Source of the DNA: Mycolicibacter minnesotensis
GTDB lineage: Bacteria; Actinomycetota; Actinomycetes; Mycobacteriales; Mycobacteriaceae
Assembly: GCF_010731755.1 (NCBI RefSeq)
Contig: NZ_AP022589.1
Span: forward strand, 2,232,001 to 2,296,000
Direction: 5' to 3'
DNA: 64,000 bases
Under the pieces are notes generated by a model, which did not search any database, was not told the origin of the DNA, and worked only from the letters and a program-made list of their open reading frames with translations. A program made the position numbers and the translations under genes. Of this stretch, positions 1-12,099 are shown piece after piece; the first letter of the stretch is position 1, and every line of letters begins with the position of its first letter.

Positions 1-1486
1 TGCCGTATTCGTCGAACCAGTGGGCCAACTTGCCGCGCCGGCTGACCGCCCGCAGCCGGCGTTCAGCCGACAGTCGAGTCTCGCTTGTGGTGACGATGAG
101 CAGTTCGTCGCCCACGGTGATGCGCGTGTCGGGCTGCGGGACGAAGGTGTCGCCCTTGCGGATGATCAAGGTGATGACGCTCGGGTCGGGCAGCCGCAGC
201 TCCAGTACCGAGACATTGTGCAGTTTTGACCCCGGCTGCACCGTCATGGTCAGCAGCTCGGCCTCCAAGACGTCGAGCGGTGCCGCCTCCACCTGGATCT
301 CGCGGGTGGTGTCCCGCGGGATGAGCCCCAGCCAGTGCGCGAACAGGCCCAGGCTGGGCCCCTGCACCACGGTGTAGACCACCACCAGGATGAACACGAT
401 GTTGAGCAGGCGATAGCTGTCCGGTACACCGTCGACGATCGGGAACGTCGCGAGCACGATGGGGACCGCGCCGCGCAAGCCGGCCCAGGACAGGAAGATC
501 TGTTCACGCCACGGCACCTTGAACCAGATCAACGACGCCACCACCGACAAGGGCCGGCTCAGCAGCAGCAGCACCGCGCCGATGATCAGCGCGGGCACCA
601 ACTCCCCCGACAACTGGCTGGGGCTCACCAAGAGCCCGAGCAACACGAACAGCCCGATCTGGGCCAACCAGCCCAGCCCCTCGGCGAACGAGCGGATGGC
701 CGCGCGGTGCGGCAGGCCGGAGTTCGCCAGCACGACGCCGGACAGATAGGCGGCGATGAAACCGCTGGAGTGCGCCGACGCGGCCGCGGCGAACGCCACC
801 ATGCCCAGACCGAAGGTCGCCAGCGGATACAGGCCGGATGCCGGCAGCGCGGCACGACGCAGCATCATCGCCCCGAGCAGTCCGGCGATCAATCCGATCG
901 CCGATCCAGCCACCAGCTCGTAGACCACCGCGCCGATGGCGTGGGCCGGGTCGATCACCAGCGGTGTCGTGCTCAACATCAGCACCACGATTGCCGCCGG
1001 TGCATCGTTGAAGCCGGATTCGGCTTCCAGCAGGCCGGCCACCCGCCGTGGCAGCGGCAGCACCCGCAGGATCGAGAACACCGCTGCGGCGTCGGTGGGT
1101 GATACGACGGCGCCGAGCAGGAAGGCCAGCTGCCAACTGATACCCAACAGCAGGTGCGCGGCCACCGCGATCACCGCCATGCTGACCCCGACACCGACGG
1201 TGGCCAGTACGGCCGCCGGCGCCAGCACCGGGCGGATGTTGGCGAAGCGCGTCGTCAGACCACCTTCGACCAGGATCACCGCCAACGCGGTGGTGCCCAA
1301 ATCGCTGGCCAACTGGACATCAGAGAAGTCCAGGCCCAGGCCGTCATTGCCGATCACCACCCCGACCAGGAGGAACAGCAGCAGGCTGGGCAGCCCGACC
1401 CGATCGGCCGCACGGGTGGCGATGATGCTGGCCAGCAGTACCAAGCCGCCGATGAGCAGAGCCAGGTAGAGCTGTTCCAGGCTCAT
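1..1486 (-). CDS. K+/H+ (or Na+/H+) antiporter, NhaP2/CvrA type, 3' end outside window
   Basis: A monovalent cation:proton antiporter of the CPA1 family in the inner membrane. The reading frame is open from the ATG to the window edge, about 495 residues. The N-terminus is a run of hydrophobic helices, and residues about 25-50 (ADRVGLPSLLLFLLVGVVIG) are typical of the family's first helices. The C-terminal third, encoded by the first 300 bases, is soluble and reads like a TrkA-C/RCK_C ligand-binding domain, so it resembles cytoplasm-regulated NhaP2 rather than a plain NhaA. Only a few residues should be missing. A GGGGGTCAG ribosome site precedes the ATG. It is divergent from a TrkA-like gene, which suggests a potassium or pH homeostasis pair. 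K+ rather than Na+ specificity is inferred from the family. Confidence 0.85.
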   Translation of the reverse strand, partial: MSLEQLYLALLIGGLVLLASIIATRAADRVGLPSLLLFLLVGVVIGNDGLGLDFSDVQLASDLGTTALAVILVEGGLTTRFANIRPVLAPAAVLATVGVGVSMAVIAVAAHLLLGISWQLAFLLGAVVSPTDAAAVFSILRVLPLPRRVAGLLEAESGFNDAPAAIVVLMLSTTPLVIDPAHAIGAVVYELVAGSAIGLIAGLLGAMMLRRAALPASGLYPLATFGLGMVAFAAAASAHSSGFIAAYLSGVVLANSGLPHRAAIRSFAEGLGWLAQIGLFVLLGLLVSPSQLSGELVPALIIGAVLLLLSRPLSVVASLIWFKVPWREQIFLSWAGLRGAVPIVLATFPIVDGVPDSYRLLNIVFILVVVYTVVQGPSLGLFAHWLGLIPRDTTREIQVEAAPLDVLEAELLTMTVQPGSKLHNVSVLELRLPDPSVITLIIRKGDTFVPQPDTRITVGDELLIVTTSETRLSAERRLRAVSRRGKLAHWFDEYG

Positions 1487-1642
1487 CTGACCCCCGTTCG
1501 GGCTGTTGGTAGCGGTGGTACCCGCGCATGTGATTCGCTCAGAGTCGGCGGGTTCGTGTTATCTGTCAGTAAATCAGTAGTGCTGTCACGACCGTGTTAC
1601 GCCCGCAACGGCCGGGCCAGCCCGGGGACTAGGGGAGCAATC

Positions 1643-2323
1643 ATGCGCATCGGGATCGCTGGCGCCGGCGCGGTGGGGCGATCGGTCGCACGAGAACTGA
1701 TCGGCGACGGCCACCGAGTGCTGCTGATCGAACGCAACCCGGCGCATTACCAACCCCGCACCGTCCCGGACGCCGAGTGGCTGCTCGCCGACTCCTGCGA
1801 GTTGAGCGCGTTGCGCGAATGCGGCATCGAGATCTGTGACGTCGTGATCGCCGCAACCGGCGACGACAAGGCCAACCTGGCCACCGCGCTGCTGGCCAAG
1901 GCGGAGTTCGGGGTGGCCCGGGTGGTCGCCCGGGTCAACAACGCCCGCAATGAGCCACTGTTCACCGAGGAGTGGGGTATCGACGTGGCGGTCTCCACCC
2001 CGCGGGCGATGGTCGCCGCGGTGGAAGGGGCCATCGACGTCGGGCACCTGGTGCCGTTGATGGGCCTGCGGCGCGGGCACGCCAGCCTGACGAAACTGAC
2101 CCTGCCCGATGACAATCCGCTGATCGGCCGTCAGGTCTGCGACATCGTGTTGCCCGAGGGAGCCGCGCTCGTCGCTGTGCAGCGCGGTGAACAGGTGATC
2201 CTGCCCCGCACCACCGACACGCTGCAGGCCGGTGACGAGATGCTGTTCGTGGCGGCCAGCGGTATGGACGACGAGGTGCGGGCGGTGGTGCACGGCGCAC
2301 CCAGCGTCAGAAGGTCTTCCTGA
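1643..2323 (+). CDS. TrkA/CeoC-like potassium channel regulatory subunit (RCK N + C)
   Basis: A 226-residue cytosolic RCK protein. It opens with a Rossmann nucleotide-binding motif (GIAGAGAVGRSVARELI, residues 3-19), followed by the acidic end of strand 2 (LLIERNP) and the ATGDDKANL segment seen in TrkA-N. Residues about 140-220 form a TrkA-C domain. The whole length matches mycobacterial CeoC/TrkA, which gates a Trk or Ktr potassium transporter in response to NAD(H). I chose the ATG preceded by AGGGGAG at seven bases; the frame is open further upstream but has no such site. The nearest transporter is the divergent antiporter, so it may regulate that protein or a Trk channel elsewhere. Confidence 0.88.
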   Translation: MRIGIAGAGAVGRSVARELIGDGHRVLLIERNPAHYQPRTVPDAEWLLADSCELSALRECGIEICDVVIAATGDDKANLATALLAKAEFGVARVVARVNNARNEPLFTEEWGIDVAVSTPRAMVAAVEGAIDVGHLVPLMGLRRGHASLTKLTLPDDNPLIGRQVCDIVLPEGAALVAVQRGEQVILPRTTDTLQAGDEMLFVAASGMDDEVRAVVHGAPSVRRSS

Positions 2324-2348
2324 CACCGTTTTGGCGCGGTGGGCAACC

Positions 2349-3263
2349 ATGAATGCTGCGTACAGCCAACGCGATGACGCCGGGAGCCTGGCCAGTGGCG
2401 CAGGAGTCATGGCCACAGTGCTGGCAGCGGCCCGGGCAGCTGCGGCGTCACGCGGGCTGATCAACGACCCCTTCGCGGCACCCCTGGTCCACAAGGTGGG
2501 CTTGGAGTTCTGCAAGCGGGTTGCCGACGGCGACCTGGACATCAGTCGGCTCGGAAAAGATGGCGGGTTTCCGCGCTTCGCGGAGTTCTCCGCGGCGCGC
2601 ACCCGGTACTTCGACACGTTTCTCACCGATGCGGCGCGCGACGGCATCCGGCAGGCGGTCATTCTGGGCTCAGGCCTGGACACCCGCGCCTATCGGCTGT
2701 GGTGGCCCCCCGAGACCACCGTCTACGAGGTCGATCACCCGCATGTCGTGGACTTCAAGACCACCACCATGCGGTCCTGGGGCAGCGCGCCCAGCGTGAA
2801 CCGGCGCGCAGTCGGCGTCGACATGCGCGACGACTGGACCGCTGCCCTGCGGCGGGTGGGCTTCGTCGCGGCCGCACCCACCGTGTGGATCATCGAGGGT
2901 TTGCTGGTCTGGTACGTCCCCTGCGATGCCCAGAACCGCCTGCTCGACGGGGTCACTGCCCTCAGCGCGCCGGGCAGCCGCATGGCCGCCGACCATGCGG
3001 TGCCCCCCAGCAAACCGCAGGCCGTGCACCACGAATCCCTCGTCGAGCGGTGGCGCCAACGCGGCTTGAGCCTCACCGGTTCCGGTCCGTTCTATTCCGG
3101 AGAACACACCGATGTCGTCCGGTATCTGACTGAAAGCGGTTGGACCGCAGCTCAGTCCGGAATCGCCGAACTGTTCGCGGCAGCGCGACTGCCCCGGCTG
3201 TCCGAGCGCGAGCTCGACGGTGCGCCGGCGGCCATCCGTTACGTCGCGGCCACCCGGATCTGA
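2349..3263 (+). CDS. LCM-family SAM-dependent methyltransferase
   Basis: A 304-residue protein of the large mycobacterial family of putative S-adenosylmethionine methyltransferases related to leucine carboxyl methyltransferase (PF04072; TIGR00027-like). It shows the usual N-terminal segment (VMATVLAAARA), the RTRYFD-like segment (ARTRYFDTFL), the SAM-binding loop VILGSGLDTRAYRL and the acidic EVDHP motif. The substrate is unknown for nearly all members. It starts 25 bases after the TrkA-like gene and may share its transcript. Mycobacteria carry many paralogues, so orthology to a particular one cannot be assigned from reading alone. Confidence 0.88.
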   Translation: MNAAYSQRDDAGSLASGAGVMATVLAAARAAAASRGLINDPFAAPLVHKVGLEFCKRVADGDLDISRLGKDGGFPRFAEFSAARTRYFDTFLTDAARDGIRQAVILGSGLDTRAYRLWWPPETTVYEVDHPHVVDFKTTTMRSWGSAPSVNRRAVGVDMRDDWTAALRRVGFVAAAPTVWIIEGLLVWYVPCDAQNRLLDGVTALSAPGSRMAADHAVPPSKPQAVHHESLVERWRQRGLSLTGSGPFYSGEHTDVVRYLTESGWTAAQSGIAELFAAARLPRLSERELDGAPAAIRYVAATRI

Positions 3264-3273
3264 TCGCCCGGCG

Positions 3274-3666
3274 TCAGCCCGCCATGAATTCGGCGTAGGC
3301 CGAAGCCAGCTCCGGTGGAAGACCCGTGGTGTTGCATTGCCGCTGCGTCTCGCCGATGGGTGCCAGGATTCCGCGCAGCTCGTAGTACTCCTGCGGGTGG
3401 GCGGTGAAGTAGCTGCGCACGTCGGTGGACGCTTGCGGCCTGGGCGCGTTGAAGGCCTGATTGACCACGGCATTGGCACCCGGATGCGCGTCCAGATACT
3501 GCCGCGCCGAACCTGTCACGGCGTTCACGGTGCCCGATACCGCGGCCGGGCTGCAGTCCGGTGCCGCCGACGCCGACGGGGCGACGACCAGGGCGGCGGT
3601 CGCCCCCAGAAGTCCCGCGCCGAAGCCGACTCGGTGAATCACGTTGCGGGCATGTGCTTTCGACAT
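3274..3666 (-). CDS. Haemophore-like exported haem-binding protein (MHB domain)
   Basis: A small exported protein of 130 residues. It has a signal peptide (hydrophobic stretch GFGAGLLGATAALVVAP, predicted cleavage after ASA near residue 35). The mature part is helical and contains two cysteines (DCSP near its start and QRQCNTT) that probably form a disulfide. The pattern with YLDAHPGAN and FTAHPQEYYELR is that of mycobacterial haemophore-like proteins (Rv0203-like, PF16525), which bind haem outside the cell. I chose the ATG with a GGAAGG ribosome site over an upstream in-frame start. Haem binding is inferred from the family. Confidence 0.8.
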   Translation of the reverse strand: MSKAHARNVIHRVGFGAGLLGATAALVVAPSASAAPDCSPAAVSGTVNAVTGSARQYLDAHPGANAVVNQAFNAPRPQASTDVRSYFTAHPQEYYELRGILAPIGETQRQCNTTGLPPELASAYAEFMAG

Positions 3667-3679
3667 GGAATTTCCTTCC

Positions 3680-3708
3680 GGGATAGGGAATGCTCTTCCG
3701 ATTTGCAA
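3680..3708 (-). promoter_or_regulatory. Candidate promoter of the haemophore-like gene
   Basis: On the minus strand there is a TTGCAA -35-like hexamer, a 17-base spacer and a TATCCC -10-like hexamer ending 13 bases before the ATG. No iron box was seen. The rest of the spacer up to 3883 shows no gene. Confidence 0.4.
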
Positions 3709-3883
3709 CCCAACGTACGCCCGACCCAGATGGCCGTCGGGTAGCTCAATCAGGCACAGGGGCCGCGGTGGTGACCGCATCTGAACTGGCCGCGCGAATA
3801 AGCGGCGAATGCTCCACAAGTGCGGAGTCAATCCCTAAGGCGGGTCCTTAAAAGCCGTGTTCGGCCCTTAGGCGATCGTGACC

Positions 3884-4639
3884 TTAATGTTTGCCTGCAC
3901 GTTCGATCGCCGCCTCAGCGGCCTCCCTGATCGGCCCGTGCCAGACCTCGCCGTGGCCGGGAGCCAGGATCTCGGTCTCCAGGAGCGCCAGCGCGCTGAG
4001 GCTCCGGACACTGTCCTGCTGGCTGTAGCTGAACAGCTCCGGCAGCAGCTGCGGTCCGGAGTGTGTCAGGACGGGATGACCGGTGATCAGTGCGTCACCA
4101 CTGGCCAGAACGCCGTCCACCAGATACGAGCAGTGGCCGCGAGTGTGGCCGGGAGTGGGGATGGCGAGCGGCTGGCCGGGCAGTCCCGCGGCGATCTCCC
4201 CGGTAAGCGCTTGCGTCGAGGGGATGCCCTCACGGTTCAGGCCGCCGCTGCGCACCACGTGCGCGGTCCACAGTGCCCAGCTGGGGCGCCACAGCCGCGG
4301 GGCCAGCGCCAGCGGCGAGACCTGCTCCAGGTACTCGCGCTTGGCGTGGCCGACCTCGTCGGCGTGGCAGTACACCGGGGTGCCGTGCGCCTTGGCCAGC
4401 CAGATCGCCGCACCGAAATGGTCGACGTGGGCGTGGGTGAGCAGCACCGCCCGCACATCGGCCGGGTGGTAGCCCAGCGCCCCCAGCGACGCCAGTACAT
4501 CGGTGCGGTCACCGGGATAGCCGGCGTCGATCAGCATCACGCCGGTGTCGTCGGTGACCAGTAGCCAGTTGACGGCCTCGCCGCGGGCCAAGTAAACGCG
4601 CTCAGTCACTGGAACGAGCTCCACGAGCTTCTCACCCAT
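3884..4639 (-). CDS. MBL-fold metallo-hydrolase (Rv0406c-like)
   Basis: A 251-residue metallo-beta-lactamase-fold hydrolase. The metal site is visible as THAHVDHFG (HxHxDH), with the distal ligands TPGHTRGH and, near the C-terminus, LAPGHGEV. The length and the position divergent from fgd1 match M. tuberculosis Rv0406c. No substrate is established. The start is the ATG 43 bases from the fgd1 start, so both promoters must lie in this short spacer or within the opposing genes. Confidence 0.9.
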   Translation of the reverse strand: MGEKLVELVPVTERVYLARGEAVNWLLVTDDTGVMLIDAGYPGDRTDVLASLGALGYHPADVRAVLLTHAHVDHFGAAIWLAKAHGTPVYCHADEVGHAKREYLEQVSPLALAPRLWRPSWALWTAHVVRSGGLNREGIPSTQALTGEIAAGLPGQPLAIPTPGHTRGHCSYLVDGVLASGDALITGHPVLTHSGPQLLPELFSYSQQDSVRSLSALALLETEILAPGHGEVWHGPIREAAEAAIERAGKH

Positions 4640-4682
4640 GCCCGTGAGTTTAGAAAGGTGACGGGAGAGTAGAAAAGGTGGA

Positions 4683-5693
4683 ATGGCGGAACTAAAACTC
4701 GGGTACAAGGCATCGGCGGAGCAGTTCGGACCACGGGAGCTGGTGGAGCTCGGCGTCGCGGCCGAAGCGCACGGCATGGACAGCGCCACAGTCAGTGACC
4801 ACTTCCAGCCCTGGCGCCACGAAGGTGGGCACGCCCCATTCTCGCTGGCCTGGATGACCGCGGTCGGTGAACGTACGAGCAAGATCGCACTTGGTACCTC
4901 CGTGCTGACCCCGACGTTCCGGTACAACCCCGCCGTGATCGCGCAGGCCTTCGCGACCATGAGCTGCCTGTACCCGCAGCGCATCTTCCTGGGCGTCGGC
5001 ACCGGCGAGGCGTTGAACGAGATCGCCACGGGCTTCACCGGCGAGTGGCCCGAGTTCAAGGAGCGGTTCGGGAGGCTGCGTGAGTCGGTGCGGCTGATGC
5101 GCGAACTGTGGCGCGGTGACCGGGTCGACTTTGACGGTGACTACTACAAGCTCAAGGGCGCCTCGATCTACGACGTCCCGGAGTCGGGAGTGCCGGTCTA
5201 CATCGCCGCCGGCGGGCCGGCGGTGGCCAAGTATGCGGGGCGCGTGGGGGACGGCTTCATCTGTACGTCCGGTAAGGGCGAGGAGCTCTACACCGAAAAG
5301 CTGATGCCGGCGGTGCTAGAGGGTGCAGCCATCGCGGAGCGAGACGCCGACTCGATCGACAAGATGATCGAGATCAAGATCTCCTACGATCCCGATCCCG
5401 AACTGGCGTTGAACAACACCCGATTCTGGGCGCCGCTGTCCTTGAGCGCCGAGCAGAAGCACTCCATCGACGACCCGATCGAGATGGAGAAGGCCGCTGA
5501 CGCGCTGCCCATCGAGCAGATCGCCAAGCGCTGGATCGTCGCCTCTGATCCGGACGAGGCCGTCGAAAAGGTCGGCGAGTACGTCAACTGGGGTCTCAAC
5601 CACCTGGTGTTCCACGCTCCGGGCCATGACCAGCGCCGTTTCCTGGAGCTGTTCAAGGCCGACCTGGAGCCGCGGTTGCGCCGGCTGGGCTGA
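4683..5693 (+). CDS. fgd1: F420-dependent glucose-6-phosphate dehydrogenase
   Basis: A 336-residue luciferase-like (TIM-barrel) oxidoreductase that oxidises glucose-6-phosphate to 6-phosphogluconolactone and reduces cofactor F420 in the cytoplasm. It is the main source of F420H2 in mycobacteria. Length and start ([17 protein letters not shown]) match Fgd1 across the genus. The segments [23 protein letters not shown] and [10 protein letters not shown] are the conserved F420 and substrate-binding elements. A GGTGGA ribosome site precedes the ATG. In mycobacteria this enzyme supports activation of nitroimidazole prodrugs. Confidence 0.97.
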   Translation: MAELKLGYKASAEQFGPRELVELGVAAEAHGMDSATVSDHFQPWRHEGGHAPFSLAWMTAVGERTSKIALGTSVLTPTFRYNPAVIAQAFATMSCLYPQRIFLGVGTGEALNEIATGFTGEWPEFKERFGRLRESVRLMRELWRGDRVDFDGDYYKLKGASIYDVPESGVPVYIAAGGPAVAKYAGRVGDGFICTSGKGEELYTEKLMPAVLEGAAIAERDADSIDKMIEIKISYDPDPELALNNTRFWAPLSLSAEQKHSIDDPIEMEKAADALPIEQIAKRWIVASDPDEAVEKVGEYVNWGLNHLVFHAPGHDQRRFLELFKADLEPRLRRLG

Positions 5694-5710
5694 GTGATCT
5701 CAGGGGCGGG

Positions 5711-6154
5711 TCAGGAGTAACCGCAACCGGGGTCGGGCGCGTCCTGCATCAGCGGGGCAGCGATCGGCAGGAGGTACACGGCCTGCATCACCACCGGTGT
5801 CGGCCCCAGGTTTCGGCCGATGTGGACGTGCGCGGGCCCACCGGGCTCGGTGATCTGATCCCCGGGCCCGTAGACGCCGTCGAGGCTGCAGTCCGCGCGA
5901 TTGTGCGTCAGGGTGCCGGCACGCACGACTCCGAACACGGTGCCGTCGTGCCAATGCCAGCCGGTGCTGCCGCCCGGCTCGATGGTGATCTCGCGCAGGA
6001 GATAGTCGCGGCCTTCGATCGTGGTCTGCGACAGGGTCACCCCGCTGATCCCGTCGCTCGGCGTGGCGACGGCGAGCGGCGCTGCGGTCGGCGTCAGGAC
6101 CGCCAGGCACACCGATATCGCCGCAGCGCGACGAAGCCAGCTGGTTATGGTCAT
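5711..6154 (-). CDS. Exported single-domain cupin protein
   Basis: A 147-residue protein with a signal peptide (LRRAAAISVCLAVLTPTAAP, cleavage after ATP or AVA near residue 30) followed by one cupin barrel. The two cupin motifs are visible as GGSTGWHWHDGTVFGVV and GPGDQITEPGGPAHVH, which supply the usual His/Glu metal ligands. Cys near residue 88 and in the C-terminal PGCGYS may pair. It begins four bases after the pknG stop and is probably the last gene of that operon. In M. tuberculosis the interval between fgd1 and pknG holds pta-ackA instead. No enzymatic role can be named. Confidence 0.82.
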   Translation of the reverse strand: MTITSWLRRAAAISVCLAVLTPTAAPLAVATPSDGISGVTLSQTTIEGRDYLLREITIEPGGSTGWHWHDGTVFGVVRAGTLTHNRADCSLDGVYGPGDQITEPGGPAHVHIGRNLGPTPVVMQAVYLLPIAAPLMQDAPDPGCGYS

Positions 6155-6158
6155 CGGA

Positions 6159-9390
<3,232 letters not shown>

Positions 9391-9394
<4 letters not shown>

Positions 9395-10710
9395 CTGTAC
9401 TCGTTCAGTCGGGGCCACAACCCGAGCGCGACCGCGATCGCGGCACTCATGCTGAGCACCGCGCCCCCTACCGGGGCCACCGACAGTACCCGGCGGGCAT
9501 TGAGCACGTCGCTACGCAGCTGATTGCGGCTGTGCTGCAGTGCTTTGTCCAGGGCCGCGTCCAGCTGATCGAATGCGGGAGTCGAGTCGTCGCCGCTTCC
9601 GCCCAAGGCCACCTGGGTGGCAGCGCGGTAGTTGCCTACGCTGATATAGGCATTCATCCGGTCATTGGCTTGCCGCCACCGGCTGAGCAGCTGCCCGGCG
9701 TTGGCCAGGTCCGCCTTGTCCACCGCATCGCCGCGCTCCAGATAGCCGTCCAGCTGCTCCTGCATGGTGTCGATGCGCTGGTAGAAAGTCTGCTTGCGGG
9801 TCTCCTCGTCACCTCGCCGGATCAACGACAGCGTCTCGTCGGCGCGCGCCTGCTGTGCGGTGATCGCCAGGTTGGTGATCGCTTTGAGCGACTCGGCGCC
9901 GGTGTCTTTGGCGTTGCGACTGCCCGCGGTGGAGATCACCAGCACCGTGCCGACCCAGATGATCATCAGCAGAATCGCCAGACCACCGGCCACCAGTCCG
10001 AAGTTGATCCTGCGGCGTGTGTTGCGGGTCAGCCAGCGGTGGGCGAACGCTCCGAACAGCACGGTGGTCGCCACCACCAGGATCACCGGAGCCGGCACCC
10101 GTGTCGACGCCGTGGTCTGGATGTCCACCGTCGCCGATGTGGCCTGATAGAGGCGCTGGGCGTCGGGGAGGATGGTGTGCTGCATCAGCTCGGAGGCTTC
10201 CGAGAGGTAGGACGAACCGACTGGATCGCCGGAGCGATTGTTGGTCCGGGCCGTCTCGATCAGGCCGGTGTAGACGGCCAGCTCCGCGTTGATCCGCCCC
10301 AATAACTGCAGTAGCGGTTCGTCGTCCAGACCGCCAGAAGCCCGGGTCACTGCGACCGCGGCGTCGGTGATGGCCTGCTCGTAGCGCTGGCGCACCGCGC
10401 GCGGCTCACCTTGGGCGATGAATGCAGTAGCTGCCGCGGCGTCGGCCACCGACAGCCGGGTGTAGAGCTGCCCGGCGGCGTAGGCCAGCGGTTCGGTGTG
10501 GTTGAGCACCGTCGTCAGCGTGTTCTGCCGGTTGTTGATCGTGGTGGCGGTGGCGAACGCGCTGATACCGCCCAGCGCAGCGAGGATGAGGCCGATGGCC
10601 AGGATTCGGCCCGGTGTGGTGGTGAAGAACCACCAGCGGGATCGGGCCGGTTCGGTCGGCGACCGTGAACCCGCCGGCTCGGTTGACGGATGCGCCAACT
10701 CAACGGTCAC
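9391..10710 (-). CDS. Transmembrane sensor-type protein, Rv0412c orthologue
   Basis: A 439-residue membrane protein, the same length as M. tuberculosis Rv0412c. It has a hydrophobic segment after a short cytoplasmic N-terminus (about residues 33-53), a long helical extracytoplasmic domain rich in Ala, Asp and Glu, and a central pair of hydrophobic segments (FAHRWL region and AGGLAILLMIIWVGTVLVIS). A second helical region and a last membrane segment follow (VAPVGGAVLSMSAAIAVALG). The architecture resembles chemoreceptor sensory domains without a signalling tail. It is first in the operon with glnH and pknG and probably relays ligand occupancy. The start is GTG. A TAGTAT hexamer lies about 45 bases upstream. 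Confidence 0.9.
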
Positions 10711-10862
10711 GTCTCTTCAGACTCCATCTCTGCGGCTGCTCGCGGCACCAACGATACTAAAGGGATTCTAAGAGCCTGGGTGGCGTCTGCGGGCCCACTC
10801 GGCGCGGTTGTTTCCGAAAACGACGCCTGAAGTCGCCAGAACCGAGACCTTGCCAGTCCCGA

Positions 10863-10868
10863 TACGCT
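10863..10868 (+). promoter_or_regulatory. -10 hexamer of mutT3 (leaderless)
   Basis: TACGCT matches TANNNT and is followed by seven bases and the GTG start, so the transcript probably begins at the start codon. Confidence 0.6.
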
Positions 10869-10875
10869 TCCAAGC

Positions 10876-11349
10876 GTGCGTGGTGACGGCGATGGGTGGG
10901 CGTTCTCCGATACCGGCGCCCGATTCTGGGGCCGGCACGGCGCGGCGGGCCTGCTGCTGCGAGCACCGCGCCCCGACGGGTCGCCCACCGTCCTGCTGCA
11001 GCATCGCGCCTGGTGGAGCCACCAGGGTGGCACCTGGGCGTTGCCCGGTGGTGCCCGTGACAGCCACGAGTCCGCCGAAGAGGCCGCCATCCGCGAGGCG
11101 CAAGAGGAGGCCGGCCTGCCCGCTGACCGGATCGTCGTGCGTGCCGCCGTCGTGACCGCGTCCGCAAGCGGTACCAGCTGGACCTACACCACGGTGGTGG
11201 CCGACGCCGACGAACTGCTCCCGGTGGTGCCCAACGGCGAGAGCACCGAACTGCGGTGGGTGGATGAATACGACGTCGCCGGGCTGCCGTTGCACCCGGG
11301 TTTCGCCGCCAGCTGGGACTTATTGCGCGGGCTGGAACTGCCCGGCTGA
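10876..11349 (+). CDS. mutT3: NUDIX hydrolase MutT3
   Basis: A 157-residue NUDIX hydrolase. The Nudix box is visible as GGARDSHESAEEAAIREAQE followed by EAG, with the REAQEEAG metal-binding core. N-terminal sequence MRGDGDGWAFSDTGARFWG and the position between the pknG operon and thiE match M. tuberculosis MutT3 (Rv0413), which belongs to the 8-oxo-dGTP pool-cleaning group. This protein lacks the roughly 45-residue C-terminal tail of the M. tuberculosis version. GTG is the only start after the in-frame stop at 10828. Confidence 0.9.
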   Translation: MRGDGDGWAFSDTGARFWGRHGAAGLLLRAPRPDGSPTVLLQHRAWWSHQGGTWALPGGARDSHESAEEAAIREAQEEAGLPADRIVVRAAVVTASASGTSWTYTTVVADADELLPVVPNGESTELRWVDEYDVAGLPLHPGFAASWDLLRGLELPG

Positions 11350-11360
11350 GGCCGGCGCCG

Positions 11361-12038
11361 CTACGCCCCGATCAGCCCGGCGCGCAGCGCCGCGGCCGCT
11401 GCCCGCGGATCCTCGGCGGCAGTGATCGCGCGTACCACCACCACCCGGCGTGCGCCGGCCCCCACCACCTGCGGCAATCGCTCGATGTCGATGCCGCCGA
11501 TGGCGAACCACACCTTGGGGTCGGGTTGGTCGGCGGCGAACCGCACCAGCTCCAGGCCCGGTGCGGTCCGACCCGGCTTGGTCGGGGTGGGCCAGCACGG
11601 CCCGGTGCAGAAGTAGTCGACCGGCTCGGCCAGGGCAGCGCTGACCTGATCGCGATCGTGGGTCGAGCGGCCGATCAGCACGTCGGGCCCGATGACATCA
11701 CGTGCCGCCGGCAGCGGCAGGTCGTCCTGCCCCAGGTGCAGCACGTCGGCGCCGGCGGCGCGGGCGATGTCGGCGCGGTCGTTGACCGCCAGCAGTGCCC
11801 CGTGCCGTCGCGCGGCGTCGGCCAGGATCTCCAGTGCCGCCAATTCACCGCGGGCCTCCAGCGGACCGAACCGCTGCTCGCCCGGCGAACCCTTGTCGCG
11901 CAGCTGGATGATGTCGACGCCTCCGGCCAGCGCAGCCTCGGCGAACTCGGACAGGTCACCGCGTTCGCGGCGGGCATCGGTGCACAGGTAGAGCCGGGCA
12001 TCAGCGAGTCGGGCGAGACGGTCAGAGCGTTTGTGCAC
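11361..12038 (-). CDS. thiE: Thiamine-phosphate synthase
   Basis: A 225-residue TIM-barrel enzyme that joins HMP-pyrophosphate and thiazole phosphate to make thiamine phosphate. Characteristic segments are [38 protein letters not shown], the TxTKPG-type loop ([10 protein letters not shown]) and the C-terminal phosphate-binding FAIGGID. It is convergent with mutT3 (11 bases between stop codons) and divergent from thiO. The GTG start is consistent with a leaderless transcript. Confidence 0.96.
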   Translation of the reverse strand: MHKRSDRLARLADARLYLCTDARRERGDLSEFAEAALAGGVDIIQLRDKGSPGEQRFGPLEARGELAALEILADAARRHGALLAVNDRADIARAAGADVLHLGQDDLPLPAARDVIGPDVLIGRSTHDRDQVSAALAEPVDYFCTGPCWPTPTKPGRTAPGLELVRFAADQPDPKVWFAIGGIDIERLPQVVGAGARRVVVVRAITAAEDPRAAAAALRAGLIGA

Positions 12039-12044
12039 ACCGCG

Positions 12045-12050
12045 ACGCTA
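12045..12050 (-). promoter_or_regulatory. -10 hexamer of thiE (leaderless)
   Basis: On the minus strand TAGCGT (TANNNT) stands six bases before the thiE GTG. No TPP aptamer fits in the 61-base spacer to thiO. Confidence 0.55.
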
Positions 12051-12099
12051 GCGGCTAGCTTGGTGTGTTGACACGCGAGCAGGTGGAAGGGAGCAGCGC

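Noticed and set aside
12039..12099. TPP riboswitch upstream of thiO
   Set aside because: The spacer is too short and lacks CTGAGA and ACCTGAT motifs.
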